Of a stretch of DNA of 64,000 nt, positions 52,396-62,222 are shown in pieces (the first letter of the stretch is position 1; each line of letters begins with the position of its first letter). Where the stretch lies: positions 5,735,001 through 5,799,000 of the forward strand of contig NZ_CP027860.1 in NCBI RefSeq assembly GCF_003015185.1. The letters are read 5' to 3'. The notes below the pieces were generated by a model. The model made no database searches. It saw only the letters and a list, made by a program, of their open reading frames with translations, and was not told the DNA's origin. The translations under genes were made by a program, and so were the position numbers. This DNA comes from Ahniella affigens. Its GTDB lineage: Bacteria > Pseudomonadota > Gammaproteobacteria > Xanthomonadales > Ahniellaceae.

Positions 52396-53336
52396 GCGCG
52401 GCAGCCGATCCCAAAGTGGACTGGCGGCAGCGCCCGGAGGGCGGTGGGCGATTTGCGCTGTGGCTGATCCGCACCTACGCGCAGTATTGCGGTCGGTCGC
52501 TTGCTCGCATCCTGCTGTTGCCGATCACGCTGTACTTCTTCTTCAAACGAGTGCCCGAGCGGCGTGCGTCCCTGGCGTTCTTGAGTCGCGTCCTTGGTCG
52601 CCCGGCGGGCTGGCGGGACTGCGCCCGGCATATCCATGCCTTTGCCAGCACCATTCTTGATCGCGTGTTCTTGCTCAGTGGTCAATTCCGTGGTTTTGAT
52701 ATCGATGTGCAAGGACTCGAAGGTCTGCATGCGCATTTGGACATGGGCCGCGGCGTCCTGATGCTCGGCTCGCACCTGGGCAGCTTCGAGGTGCTGCGGG
52801 TGCTGAGCCTGCGTCGACCCGATGTGACCGTCCGCGTCGTGCTCGATGTCAAACACAATCCGGCCATCACGAGTTTATTGGCCGAACTGAACCCTGCGGT
52901 GGCAGCCACCGTGATCGATGCGGGCCAGGACGGCATGAGCATCGTCATGCAGATCAAGGAAGCGCTCGAGCAAGGCGCGTTGGTTACGCTACTGGCCGAT
53001 CGCGCAGCGCCGAACGAACCGCAACTCCGACTGCCGTTTCTCGGCGAGCCGGCGCCGTTTCCGCGGGCACCCTGGCAAATTGCGGCAACGCTCGGGGTGC
53101 CGATCAGTCTGTGCTTCGGGCTCTATCTCGGTGGCAATCGCTATCGCCTCGTGTTCGAGCGCTTCAGCGATGGCCTCCATTTTGCGCGTAAAGATCGCGA
53201 TGCCGGCCTGAGGGACATCATGGCCCGCTACGCGGCCTACCTTGAGCAGATGGCGCGCGCGTATCCTTACAACTGGTTCAACTTCTATGATTTCTGGCAA
53301 GCGCCTCGTCCTGATTCTGCTCGCACTGAGCCTTGA
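52392..53336 (+). CDS. LpxL/HtrB-like acyltransferase of the xanthomonadin block
   Basis: A 314-residue membrane-associated acyltransferase. The H-x4-E motif is in GSHLGSFEVLRVL, with LLADRAAPNEPQ, PFPRAPWQIAATLGVP and NWFNFYDFW typical of LpxL-type enzymes. In aryl-polyene clusters such enzymes may move the polyene to a glycerolipid or glycan anchor (inference from family context). Confidence 0.85.
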   Translation: MSAAADPKVDWRQRPEGGGRFALWLIRTYAQYCGRSLARILLLPITLYFFFKRVPERRASLAFLSRVLGRPAGWRDCARHIHAFASTILDRVFLLSGQFRGFDIDVQGLEGLHAHLDMGRGVLMLGSHLGSFEVLRVLSLRRPDVTVRVVLDVKHNPAITSLLAELNPAVAATVIDAGQDGMSIVMQIKEALEQGALVTLLADRAAPNEPQLRLPFLGEPAPFPRAPWQIAATLGVPISLCFGLYLGGNRYRLVFERFSDGLHFARKDRDAGLRDIMARYAAYLEQMARAYPYNWFNFYDFWQAPRPDSARTEP

Positions 53337-53925
53337 GTGGCCAAGTGGCGCCGCGTCGGCAACAACGATCGAGTCGCTCGTCGCCGGGCTGAAGCGCGAG
53401 CCGCCCGTGCATGAGCCGTTCGCCGAGTTTCGATTCTCGCGCTTCACCAAAAAGCCGGCGCAAAGCCGCGGCGAACTCCAATATCTTGGGCCCACACACT
53501 TGGTCCGCGCGGTACAAACGCCGCGACCGGAGCAGAGCACGATCGCCAATGGCATGATTACGATCGAACGTCCGGGGCAAAGCAAACGCCAATACGCCCT
53601 CAAACGCGTGCCTGCCCTGGCCGCGCTGTTGGATAGCGTCACCGGTCTGCTGGGCGGCGACCTGGCGCGATTGCAGGCTGGGTTTGCGATCGAATCGAGC
53701 GACCTCGAAAGCGGGTTTCGCCTGAGTCTGATCCCGAAACAAGCCGCCATGCAAAAGCGGCTCAGCCGCATCGATGTGCTGGGCCAAGGCCCGCATGTGC
53801 ATTGCCTTGCTTTTGTCGAGCCGGATCATGAGCAAAGTCTCTTGGTGCTCGGTGACCGCGTGGCCACGTTGCCGGCGGATGTCACCACCGTCGATGCCCT
53901 CACGCAGTTCTGTCAGAAACCGTGA
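53287..53925 (+). CDS. LolA-like outer-membrane carrier protein of the xanthomonadin block
   Basis: A 212-residue exported protein (signal peptide MISGKRLVLILLALSLEWPSGAASA). The mature part, with PFAEFRFSRFTKKPAQSRGELQYLGPTH, resembles the LolA-related proteins of aryl-polyene clusters, thought to escort the product across the periplasm. It overlaps the acyltransferase gene by 50 bases. The start is set by the signal peptide. Confidence 0.78.
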   Translation: MISGKRLVLILLALSLEWPSGAASATTIESLVAGLKREPPVHEPFAEFRFSRFTKKPAQSRGELQYLGPTHLVRAVQTPRPEQSTIANGMITIERPGQSKRQYALKRVPALAALLDSVTGLLGGDLARLQAGFAIESSDLESGFRLSLIPKQAAMQKRLSRIDVLGQGPHVHCLAFVEPDHEQSLLVLGDRVATLPADVTTVDALTQFCQKP

Positions 53926-56270
53926 GCCATCGGCCTTCGACGTCGCGCTGGCTACGCCTGCTCGGGGCGATTGCAGCGATGGTGCTCCTGGCGCTGATCA
54001 GCCTGCCGCGGCTCAAGATCAGTGCTGATCTGCGTGCCTTCATGCCGGCGCCCGAAACCGCGGACGAGCATCTGCTGTTGGATCAGATCGCCGAGGGTCC
54101 GGGGTCGCGTCTGCTGTTTCTGAGTATCCAGGGCGCCGATTCCGAAACGCTGGCCGGGCAATCTTTGGCGCTCAAGGACTTGCTGAGTCAACGCGACGAC
54201 ATTCGCTTGGTCGCTAATGGCAGTGAGACGCTGGACGATCTGCCGGAAACGCTGCTTGCTGCGCGCTATCTGCTGACCGATCGCTTCGACGCCGAGCCAC
54301 TCAACGCAACGCAACTGCACGAGGCGTTATTGGATCGCGCTGCCGAGCTGGCGTCACCTGCTGGCATGTTGCTCGAAGATTGGCTCGGTCGCGACCCCAC
54401 GCTCGAAGTACTACATCTGGCCGAATCGCTGAGCCCGGATGCGGAGCCGCAGAAAGCGTTCGATGTGTGGTTCGAAACGAAGCCACTTGGCGCCTTGCTG
54501 GTGGTGGAGCCGGCGGCTGCAGCATTCGACCCGAACGCGAATCGCCAGTTGCTCGCGGGCATCGAACAGGGCTTTGCGAGCATCGCCACTGGCAGCGCGA
54601 CCACGTTGACGATCAATGGTCCGGGCGCCTATTCGGTACGGATGGAATCGCGCATTCGCAACGAGGCCAACTTGCTGGGCCTGATTGCGACGATCCTGAT
54701 GGTGGTCCTGATGTGGCTCTCGTATCGCCGTTGGCGCTACTTGCTGCTTGGTGGCTTGCCTCTGGTCTTAGCAGGCCTTGCTGGTATTTCTGCGGTCAGC
54801 CTTGTTTTTGGCACCGTGCACGGCGTGACCCTGGCGTTTGGCTTTACGCTGATTGGCGTCGCGCAGGACTATCCGATTCACCTGCTCTCGCACCTCAAGG
54901 GCGATGAGCCCGCGACGGTCTCTGCCGCACGCATCTGGCCGACGTTGCTGACCGGCGTCGCGAGCACGTCGATTGCTTACGTCGCGTTCTATCTGTCGGG
55001 TGTGCCGGGGCTCGCCCAGCTTGCGGTGTTCACGGTTACCGGCCTCGTCGTTGCCGCTGTCTGTACGCGCTGGTGGCTGCCGGATTGGGTCGGCGTGCCG
55101 AGCGCCGCGAGCCGCGCGCCATGGCTTTCGCGCCTGAGCCGGCACCTGTTGCATTGGCGACGCCTGCGCATCCTCGCGACCGCGGTCAGCGGGCTCGCAT
55201 TGATCTGGTTGTGGACACAGGGTGGGCCCAGTTGGGAGAACAATCTCGCCCGCCTGTCGCCGTTGCCACAGGCTTGGCTCGATCGCGAAATCGAACTGCG
55301 GCGTGCACTGGCGGCACCCGACATGCGGTATTTGCTCGTGCTGCGCGGACCAAATTCGGAATCCGTCCTGCAGTCGCTGGAAGCGCTGTCGCCGGAGCTC
55401 CAGCGTGCAGTCGCCGAGGGCAAACTGGGCGGATTTGATCACGCCGCCGAACTGCTGCCGTCAACCGCGTTGCAACTGCAGCGGCAGGCCGCGTTGCCGA
55501 CGCCGGAACGAGCCCAAGCCTTGTTGGACGCGGCCATCGCCGATACCGATTTCGATCCAGCCGCGTTCTCCGATTTCGTGGCGGACTTGGCCGTAGCAAA
55601 AAGCCGCGCGCTGCTTCGACCAGATGCTCTGGCGAACACGCCTCTGGGGCTGCGATTGGCGAGCCTCCTGTGGACGCGCGATGGCGAAACGGTCGCGCTG
55701 ATCACGTTTCGCGGTCAGGTGGACGCCGACGCGGTGGCCGCGCTCGCGGGCCGTCATGCTGATCTGCATTTCCTGGACCTAAAGCAAGCGTCAGAGGCGA
55801 TGGTGACGCGCTATCGCCATGCGATTCTGAACAGTCTTCTCTGGGCGGCGCTGGCGTTGGTGCTCGTAATCGGTCTCGCATTGCGCTCCTGGCGCCGCAG
55901 CCTTCGCGTCATACAGCCAATGGTGTTCAGCACGATCCTGGTGCTCGCGGTGCTGACCGGGCTTGGGGTGTCGTTGTCGCTGTTTCATCTCATCGCGCTG
56001 GTATTGGCTGCCGGTCTTGGCATTGACTACGCATTGTTCTTTGAGGCGGCGCAATCCGAGCCCGATGCTGACCCGTTGGCCAGCTTGCACGGGCTGTTGG
56101 TGTGCGCGGTGTCCACGCTGATGGTGTTTGTGCTGCTCGCGAGTTCCAGCCTGCCCGTGTTGCGCGCGCTAGGATTGACGGTCAGCCTTGGCGTGCTGTG
56201 CAATTTCGCCCTTGCGCTGATGTTGCTGCAAGACCGATCCGACGCATCGCCCACACCGGAGGCCGCATGA
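53922..56270 (+). CDS. MMPL/RND-type exporter of the xanthomonadin block
   Basis: A 782-residue membrane transporter with GTG start. It has one span at the N-terminus, a large periplasmic domain, a group of five spans from about residue 245, a second periplasmic domain and a final group of five (two MMPL repeats). Motif GFTLIGVAQDYPIHLLS in the first half and GLGIDYALFFEAAQ in the second carry the conserved Asp-Tyr pairs of the family. It probably exports the pigment or its lipid form. Confidence 0.9.
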   Translation: MSHRPSTSRWLRLLGAIAAMVLLALISLPRLKISADLRAFMPAPETADEHLLLDQIAEGPGSRLLFLSIQGADSETLAGQSLALKDLLSQRDDIRLVANGSETLDDLPETLLAARYLLTDRFDAEPLNATQLHEALLDRAAELASPAGMLLEDWLGRDPTLEVLHLAESLSPDAEPQKAFDVWFETKPLGALLVVEPAAAAFDPNANRQLLAGIEQGFASIATGSATTLTINGPGAYSVRMESRIRNEANLLGLIATILMVVLMWLSYRRWRYLLLGGLPLVLAGLAGISAVSLVFGTVHGVTLAFGFTLIGVAQDYPIHLLSHLKGDEPATVSAARIWPTLLTGVASTSIAYVAFYLSGVPGLAQLAVFTVTGLVVAAVCTRWWLPDWVGVPSAASRAPWLSRLSRHLLHWRRLRILATAVSGLALIWLWTQGGPSWENNLARLSPLPQAWLDREIELRRALAAPDMRYLLVLRGPNSESVLQSLEALSPELQRAVAEGKLGGFDHAAELLPSTALQLQRQAALPTPERAQALLDAAIADTDFDPAAFSDFVADLAVAKSRALLRPDALANTPLGLRLASLLWTRDGETVALITFRGQVDADAVAALAGRHADLHFLDLKQASEAMVTRYRHAILNSLLWAALALVLVIGLALRSWRRSLRVIQPMVFSTILVLAVLTGLGVSLSLFHLIALVLAAGLGIDYALFFEAAQSEPDADPLASLHGLLVCAVSTLMVFVLLASSSLPVLRALGLTVSLGVLCNFALALMLLQDRSDASPTPEAA

Positions 56271-56704
56271 ATCTGCCGCAAACCAAGGAAGCCATTGCAG
56301 CCCTGATTCCGCATCAAGGCAGCATGTGCCTGCACGATCGCGTGCTCGATCACTCGGCTGAGCGTATTCTTTTGGAAGCCGACGCGCCGCACCCGAGCGC
56401 GCATCCGCTGGCGCGCAGTGTCGGCGTCGCAGCGGTGCATCTGGCCGAGTTCGGTGCGCAGGCAATGGCCGTTCATGGCGGGTTGCTGGCCGCGGCCCAG
56501 GGTGGCCGGGCGAACCCGGGCTTGCTGGTATCGCTGCGTGATCTGGTGCTCGCCTCCGATCGGATTGAGGTGGTCCAGGGCGCGCTACAGACGGAGGCAT
56601 CCGTGTTGGCCGTTGGTCCGGGCAGTTGGCAGTACCAGTTCCAGGTCTGCCAGTCCGGCCAGCTTCTCGCCAGCGGCCGGGCCATGGTCATGTTGAAAAC
56701 CTGA
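56267..56704 (+). CDS. ApeP-like 3-hydroxyacyl-ACP dehydratase
   Basis: A 145-residue hotdog-fold protein. It begins NLPQTKEAIAALIPHQGSMCLHDRV, the start typical of the COG4706 dehydratases in aryl-polyene clusters. The start overlaps the exporter stop as ATGA. With the shorter protein at 52081 it may form the dehydratase pair of the pathway. recB begins only six bases after its stop. Confidence 0.82.
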   Translation: MNLPQTKEAIAALIPHQGSMCLHDRVLDHSAERILLEADAPHPSAHPLARSVGVAAVHLAEFGAQAMAVHGGLLAAAQGGRANPGLLVSLRDLVLASDRIEVVQGALQTEASVLAVGPGSWQYQFQVCQSGQLLASGRAMVMLKT

Positions 56705-56710
56705 GCGCCC

Positions 56711-59700
56711 GTGAACCCGCCTTCAGACCAGACCGCAGCCACGCCCGATCTGGGGGGCGCACCGACGTTTTCCCGCTGGCAAGATTTTCCGTTGATCGGG
56801 GCGGTGCTGCTGGAGGCAAATGCCGGTACTGGCAAAACGCACGCGCTCGTGCACTGGGTCTTAAGGTTGCTAATCGAGCAAGCCACGCCGATCGAGCAAA
56901 TCCTGGTCGTCACGTTCACCGAGCGCGCCTGCCAAGAGTTGCGCGACCGTCTGACGCGATTGCTTGAGCAAGCCGAAACCCTGCTTGATCTGAGCGCTGC
57001 GGAGTGCCCCGAATCGCATCGCGAGCTCGCCGAGTACTTGGCCGAGCGCGGTGCCGAGCTTGGTGGCACAACACTCCGGCTCCGGTTGCAACTGGCGCGC
57101 CAATCGGCCGACCTCGCGCAGGTCAGAACAATTCATGGATTCTGCCAGCAAGCCTTGGCAACGTTTGCCGATCTACGTCCGGAGCGGCTGCAGAGCTTGC
57201 CGAGCCTGCTGCTCGAATCGGTCCGCCACACCTGGCGGCAGCTCCTGATCAGCGAGCAGCACAAGCCGTTGCCCCTGCACGCGCTGTATCAAATGCCGGA
57301 AGCATTGGCAGCAGAGCTGGCCCCGCTCGCGGAACAGATGTTGCAGCCACCCGCGGCAATCGCTGATCTGGACGGCGAGATCGACCAGCTACTCGCGCAT
57401 GCGGAGGCGATCAATGCGCATCGTGAATGGCTCGAAACCAACGCCCTGAATGCAAAAGGCGCGATCATCAAATCGGGCGCGCGAAACGCGATTGCAGATC
57501 TGCTGCAGATATTCGGCATGGGCGAATGGCACCGCCTGCTGACGCTGAAACCGATCGATCGCGACGACTTCTTCATACAAAAAGCCAAGCCTGAAGTGCA
57601 GCAGTCGACCGCGTTATTGGCGGTACTGCGCTTCGATGCCGAGCGCATCGCGCTGATCGAGCGACTGCGCGCGGCATTGCTGCAACGGGCGTTGACAGCT
57701 TTTTTTGCCGAGCGCGAGCAATCGCGCGACCGGGATCGAGTTTACTGTTTCGCCGATTTCATCAATCTGATGTGTTTGCGGGTGCAGCAGGATGCGCGGT
57801 TCCGCGGGGCCGTTGCGGCGCAGTATCGGCATTGCCTGATCGACGAATTTCAGGATACGGATCAGCGGCAGCTCGACATTTTCCAGTCCTTGTTCGGTTC
57901 GCCTAGTGATGCCACACCGACCCGGCTGCTCGGCATGATTGGTGACCCGAAGCAGTCCATCTACCGCTTCCGCGGTGCCGATCTCGATGTGTATCTGCGC
58001 CAGCGGGATCAAGCTGGATTGCGCCGGGGCCAGTTATCGAAAAACCATCGGTCGCGACGCGCCGTCGTGCAAGCGGTCAATCGGGTATTTGGTCACGAGC
58101 AAGCGTTTTTGGCGGCGACGCTGCGGCTGAAGCCCAGCGACGCGGCACGAAACCCGGCCTGGCACGATCGGCAACACCCGGACGCCGAAGCAGCGCTGGT
58201 GCAAGTTGAGATCGATCGTGGTGATCCGCTTGAGGCAGCGGCCGAGTGGCTCAGCCAGACCTTGCAACAGCAGCGCTTTGTTGGCCAGCAGCCGTTGCGT
58301 GCGCTGGACTGTGCGATTCTCGTTCGCCGCAATGAGGATGCCGAGGCGATCGTCCGGGCACTGGCCGCCCGCGGTCTCGCCGCCAATGTACGCAAGCGGA
58401 GCAGTGTGCTCGAATCTCCGGCGGCCGCCGATTTGGAGTGTTTACTGCAAGGCTTGGACGCCAAGACCGAGCCCGCACGCCGGCGTGCCGCCTGGACAAC
58501 GCCCTGGCTCGGTTTGGATGCGGCGCAGTGTTTCAATGTGCCCGAGCCGCTTGCGCAAGCGATGTTGCAGCGCATGCGCACCTGGCAAGAACGGATCGCC
58601 CGCGACGGACTGTGTTCGGCCCTGGCCGAAGCGCTGCCGCTGGCCAGTGCCGAAGCGTTGCGCATGGGTATGGGTGCGCAGTGGCAGGTCGATAGCGAGC
58701 ATCTGCTGGGCTTGCTGGCGACGTCTTCCGCATCCGCAGCCGCTGGGCTGCAGGCCTTGGCGTTGCTGCGCTTGGATGGTGTCGAAGATCAGTTTTCGGA
58801 AGCGCTGGCGAGTCGGCCCGCGAGTCTGCCAGATGCCGTGACGGTATCGACCATCCACGCCGCCAAGGGCTTGGAGTTTCCCGTCGTGTTGCTGCCAGCC
58901 ATGGGAAAAGAGACGGGGCAGCGTCGGGATGTCTGGCAGCTCAGCGCACAGGTGCCGCCGCGGCTGCAGCTTGCAGAAGAAGCCGACACCACGTTTGCGA
59001 TGCGTGCCGAGACGCGCCGTATGGCCTACGTGGCGTTGACCCGAGCGAGCATGATGAACGTGCTGTTTCAGTCCACCGGGTCGCCGTCGACCCTGCTTGA
59101 TGCGGTCGTTGAAGGTCAGGCAACGAATTGGCAGCATTTCCTGGAACTCGCGGAGCAGGAAACCGCTGGCCTGTTTGTGCGGGAGACTTTTTCGCCGCAG
59201 CAGTTGACCCGGCAGGTGGCAACGTTGGGCGACTTGCAGGCACGGGATCGGCAGCCGCCGATGCCACCGTGGCAGATCGCGAGTTTCTCCAGTCTGCTTG
59301 GACGCCACCGCGCGAATTCACTTACGGGGCCGCAAGTCGAAGGGCCTGCCGACGACGAACGGGATGAGCCGACACTGCAGGCCGCTGACGACGAGCCGAT
59401 TGTCGACATCGAGGCTGACGATCCCGTCCTCGCCGAGTTGGCGGGCGCCCGCGGCACGGCGTTCGGCGACGTGGTGCATCGCTTGCTGGAGGCAGCCTTG
59501 TTGCGGCCAGAGCGCTGGCCGAGCGAGCGCCAGTTTCGCGAAGCGGAAGCGCGTCTCGACGGCATCGACCCATTGCTCGCGCTACCACGTGCGGCGTTGC
59601 ATGGGCTACTGCAGCGCGTGCTGCAGACGCCGTTGGCTGGCTTGCCAGCGTTGGCGGCGCTGCGCGCCGACCAGTTTGCGGTCGAGTTCGGGTTTGATTT

Positions 59701-60172
59701 GCGTGTCGCCGGGTTTCGCGCTGGAGCTTTGGCCGATCTCCTTCGCCAGCATGGTTATCCGGATGCTGCCGAGGTCCTGCACAGTACCGGGACGTGGCAA
59801 GGTTTTTTGACCGGCAGCGCGGATTTGCTGATCGAGCACGATGGCCGGTATTACGTCTGCGACTACAAGACAAACTGGCTCGGCCCCAAACTGTTGGACT
59901 ATCGGAGTGAGTCGCTCGCTGACGCGATGCGCGCGGGGCACTATCGCCTGCAATACGTGTTGTATGCCCTAGCGCTGCATCGGCACCTCGAACAACGGCT
60001 CGGCGCACATTATCGACCGCATGAGCAGATTGGCGGGGCGCTGTATCTGTTCGTTCGGGCGCTGGGCCTTGGCACTGACCCGCTACTCGGGCAGTTCATG
60101 GCCCCGGTTTCGGCGGATCTGCTGATTGCCTTGTCGGCGCTCTTGGATGCGGAGACTCCGGATGATCGCTAA
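56711..60172 (+). CDS. recB: Exodeoxyribonuclease V beta subunit
   Basis: A 1153-residue UvrD-type helicase/nuclease with GTG start. Walker A is ANAGTGKT (36-43), and helicase motifs VRTIHGFCQQAL, CLIDEFQDTDQRQ, MIGDPKQSIYRFRGAD and STIHAAKGLEFPVV follow in order. The C-terminal nuclease domain has DYKTN (Asp1051, Lys1053). RecB needs RecC and RecD to act on double-strand breaks; recD follows directly, but recC is not beside it. Length is close to E. coli RecB. Confidence 0.95.
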   Translation: MNPPSDQTAATPDLGGAPTFSRWQDFPLIGAVLLEANAGTGKTHALVHWVLRLLIEQATPIEQILVVTFTERACQELRDRLTRLLEQAETLLDLSAAECPESHRELAEYLAERGAELGGTTLRLRLQLARQSADLAQVRTIHGFCQQALATFADLRPERLQSLPSLLLESVRHTWRQLLISEQHKPLPLHALYQMPEALAAELAPLAEQMLQPPAAIADLDGEIDQLLAHAEAINAHREWLETNALNAKGAIIKSGARNAIADLLQIFGMGEWHRLLTLKPIDRDDFFIQKAKPEVQQSTALLAVLRFDAERIALIERLRAALLQRALTAFFAEREQSRDRDRVYCFADFINLMCLRVQQDARFRGAVAAQYRHCLIDEFQDTDQRQLDIFQSLFGSPSDATPTRLLGMIGDPKQSIYRFRGADLDVYLRQRDQAGLRRGQLSKNHRSRRAVVQAVNRVFGHEQAFLAATLRLKPSDAARNPAWHDRQHPDAEAALVQVEIDRGDPLEAAAEWLSQTLQQQRFVGQQPLRALDCAILVRRNEDAEAIVRALAARGLAANVRKRSSVLESPAAADLECLLQGLDAKTEPARRRAAWTTPWLGLDAAQCFNVPEPLAQAMLQRMRTWQERIARDGLCSALAEALPLASAEALRMGMGAQWQVDSEHLLGLLATSSASAAAGLQALALLRLDGVEDQFSEALASRPASLPDAVTVSTIHAAKGLEFPVVLLPAMGKETGQRRDVWQLSAQVPPRLQLAEEADTTFAMRAETRRMAYVALTRASMMNVLFQSTGSPSTLLDAVVEGQATNWQHFLELAEQETAGLFVRETFSPQQLTRQVATLGDLQARDRQPPMPPWQIASFSSLLGRHRANSLTGPQVEGPADDERDEPTLQAADDEPIVDIEADDPVLAELAGARGTAFGDVVHRLLEAALLRPERWPSERQFREAEARLDGIDPLLALPRAALHGLLQRVLQTPLAGLPALAALRADQFAVEFGFDLRVAGFRAGALADLLRQHGYPDAAEVLHSTGTWQGFLTGSADLLIEHDGRYYVCDYKTNWLGPKLLDYRSESLADAMRAGHYRLQYVLYALALHRHLEQRLGAHYRPHEQIGGALYLFVRALGLGTDPLLGQFMAPVSADLLIALSALLDAETPDDR

Positions 60173-61781
60173 GCGCCCGTTTTTGCAATCTGCTGATCAG
60201 GACGACGCCGTGGCCTTGGCGTTTGCAGCATTCGTGCAGGCAACGAATCCAGACCCCGGGCTGGTTGGCGCTGCATTCCTCGCGGCCCGCGCCGAGCAGC
60301 AGGGCGATATTGGCGTCGATGTGGGCGCATTGGAAGGCGAACAGGTTCATCTGCCGTCGCTTGGGCAAGATCTCGATTTGCGTGCTTGCCTTGATGCAGT
60401 TCCGGCTGACCACCCGTGGTTGGTCCGCGACCTGGGCGATCGCCTCTATCTCAGGCGCCAGCATGCTCAGGAAACGCGCGTGGCCAGCGCCCTGGCAGCG
60501 CGCCTTTCAGCACCGCCCACGCCGCTAGCACCTGCCGCTGACACGTGGTTGCAGCAAACCGCGGCGTCGTTGGACGCATTCAGTCGGGTGCAACTGGACG
60601 CCGCGCGCGCAGCCGCGCAATCGTCCTTGTTTGTGCTGGCTGGTGGACCGGGCACGGGCAAGACGCGGAGCATCGCGCGAATTCGTATGACGCTATTGCG
60701 CCTGGGGCCAAACCAGCGGGTGTTGTTGGCGGCGCCAACGGGAAAGGCGGCACAACGTCTGCGCGACTCGCTTAAGCAGCTGGCGCCTTTGGACCCAGAC
60801 ACTGCCGCGCTACCGATTCAGGCGACGACCGTGCATCGGTTACTACAGCAGACGTCGACCCTGGAGTTGGCTGACGCGCTGATCATCGACGAGGCGTCGA
60901 TGCTCGACTTGGCGCTACTCGATCGTCTCCTCTGTCTGCTGCCGATGCATACGCGCCTGATCCTCGTTGGTGATCCCGACCAATTGGCGTCTGTCGAAGC
61001 GGGACGTGTGCTGGCAGACCTGATTGAGCACCTGGCCGAATACGATCCCGGGCAGCATCAACACCGGCGGCTTCGGCACAACTTTCGTGCTGAGGCCAGT
61101 CTGCAGCCCCTGGCAAACGCGGTCCTTGAGGGTGACGTTCAAGCGTTTCGCGATGCGCTCGAGGTGCCCTTGAGCCCGGCGACTTGTGTCGAAATGGCGG
61201 ACGCGGAGGCGCTGCAGCAATGGCTGGGTAGATCGTTAGCAGCCAGGCTGCAGTCGGGTGCCGTTTGGAATCGCGATCTAGGATTGCTCTGCGCGCTTCG
61301 GCGCGGTCGCTTCGGCGCCGAAGGGCTCAACGCTTGGTTGTCTTCATCCTGGCCAAGCTGGCCAAGTGCGGACGCAGGCGAGCCGATTCTACTGACCGAG
61401 CACGCGGACGAAATGGATCTGTGGAATGGCGATCTGGGTTGGCTGCGAAGCGAGGCCGGGGTTCAATACTTCGAGATCGGCAATCGACGCCTACCCGCGT
61501 CGCTGCTGCCGCGGCATGAGCCCGGGTTCGCGTTGACCGTACACAAAGCCCAGGGCAGCGAGTTCGATACCGTCGTGCTGGTGTTGCCGAACCGGGTGAG
61601 TCCGATTCTGAGCCGGGAGTTGCTCTATACCGGCATCACCCGCGCCCGGAAGCAGGTGGTGCTGGTTGGCAGCGCTGCGGTGCTGGAGGCGGCGCTTGGC
61701 AAGCCCAGAGTCCGGAGCAGCGGCCTCTACGCGCGTTTGCGCTTGAATGCCCAGGTTCCAGGGGCTAAGGTGGCACCATGA
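60162..61781 (+). CDS. recD: Exodeoxyribonuclease V alpha subunit
   Basis: A 539-residue SF1B helicase. Walker A GGPGTGKT (161-168) is followed by [51 protein letters not shown] and the late [16 protein letters not shown], all RecD motifs. It overlaps recB by 11 bases. It is shorter than E. coli RecD (608). Coupled to queD by a four-base overlap. Confidence 0.95.
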   Translation: MIAKRPFLQSADQDDAVALAFAAFVQATNPDPGLVGAAFLAARAEQQGDIGVDVGALEGEQVHLPSLGQDLDLRACLDAVPADHPWLVRDLGDRLYLRRQHAQETRVASALAARLSAPPTPLAPAADTWLQQTAASLDAFSRVQLDAARAAAQSSLFVLAGGPGTGKTRSIARIRMTLLRLGPNQRVLLAAPTGKAAQRLRDSLKQLAPLDPDTAALPIQATTVHRLLQQTSTLELADALIIDEASMLDLALLDRLLCLLPMHTRLILVGDPDQLASVEAGRVLADLIEHLAEYDPGQHQHRRLRHNFRAEASLQPLANAVLEGDVQAFRDALEVPLSPATCVEMADAEALQQWLGRSLAARLQSGAVWNRDLGLLCALRRGRFGAEGLNAWLSSSWPSWPSADAGEPILLTEHADEMDLWNGDLGWLRSEAGVQYFEIGNRRLPASLLPRHEPGFALTVHKAQGSEFDTVVLVLPNRVSPILSRELLYTGITRARKQVVLVGSAAVLEAALGKPRVRSSGLYARLRLNAQVPGAKVAP

Positions 61782-62137
61782 ACCTGTTCAAATCCTTCCG
61801 CATCGAGGCGGCGCATCGCTTGCCCAATGTTCCGGCCGGGCACAAATGTGCGCGCCTGCATGGGCATTCCTTCGAGATCGAAATCCACGTCGACGGACCG
61901 GTAGATCCCCATACCGGCTGGGTCATCGATTTTGCCGAGATCAAAGCCGCGTTCAAGCCTTACTATGAGCAACTCGATCACCACTACTTGAACGATATCG
62001 ATGGCCTCGAGAACCCGACCAGCGAAAACCTCGCGCGCTGGATTTTTGACAAGTTGAAGCCGGTGTTGCCGTTGCTATCGGAAGTCGTCGTTTACGAAAC
62101 GTGTACCTCCGGCTGCCGGTATCGCGGCGACGGTTGA
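61778..62137 (+). CDS. queD: 6-carboxytetrahydropterin synthase
   Basis: A 119-residue enzyme of queuosine (7-deazaguanine) synthesis. The zinc ligands are His13, His28 and His30 (EAAHRLP, RLHGHSF), and the catalytic Cys is Cys24. [10 protein letters not shown] and [18 protein letters not shown] and [10 protein letters not shown] complete the family set. The start overlaps recD as ATGA. Confidence 0.95.
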   Translation: MNLFKSFRIEAAHRLPNVPAGHKCARLHGHSFEIEIHVDGPVDPHTGWVIDFAEIKAAFKPYYEQLDHHYLNDIDGLENPTSENLARWIFDKLKPVLPLLSEVVVYETCTSGCRYRGDG

Positions 62138-62139
62138 TG

Positions 62140-62219
62140 GTTGCGCCGCCAGGAACCAAACGCGAAAGTGCGTGACTCGGCGTACGCCTGAAGGTCCAGG
62201 ATGGGCCGATTCAGACCCG
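62140..62219 (+). repeat. Decayed copy of the ~150-bp TIR/hairpin element
   Basis: AGGAACCAAACGCGAAAGTGCGTGACTC corresponds in part to the middle of the element, and 62187-62219 keeps CCTGAAGGTCCAGGATG and the ending ATTCAGACCCG. It lies between the convergent queD and folA genes and may serve as their terminator (inference). Confidence 0.55.
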
Positions 62220-62222
62220 TTT

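Noticed and set aside
54380-54907. Alternative frame inside the MMPL exporter gene
   Set aside because: The exporter frame is continuous with conserved motifs on both sides; this is a +2 shadow.
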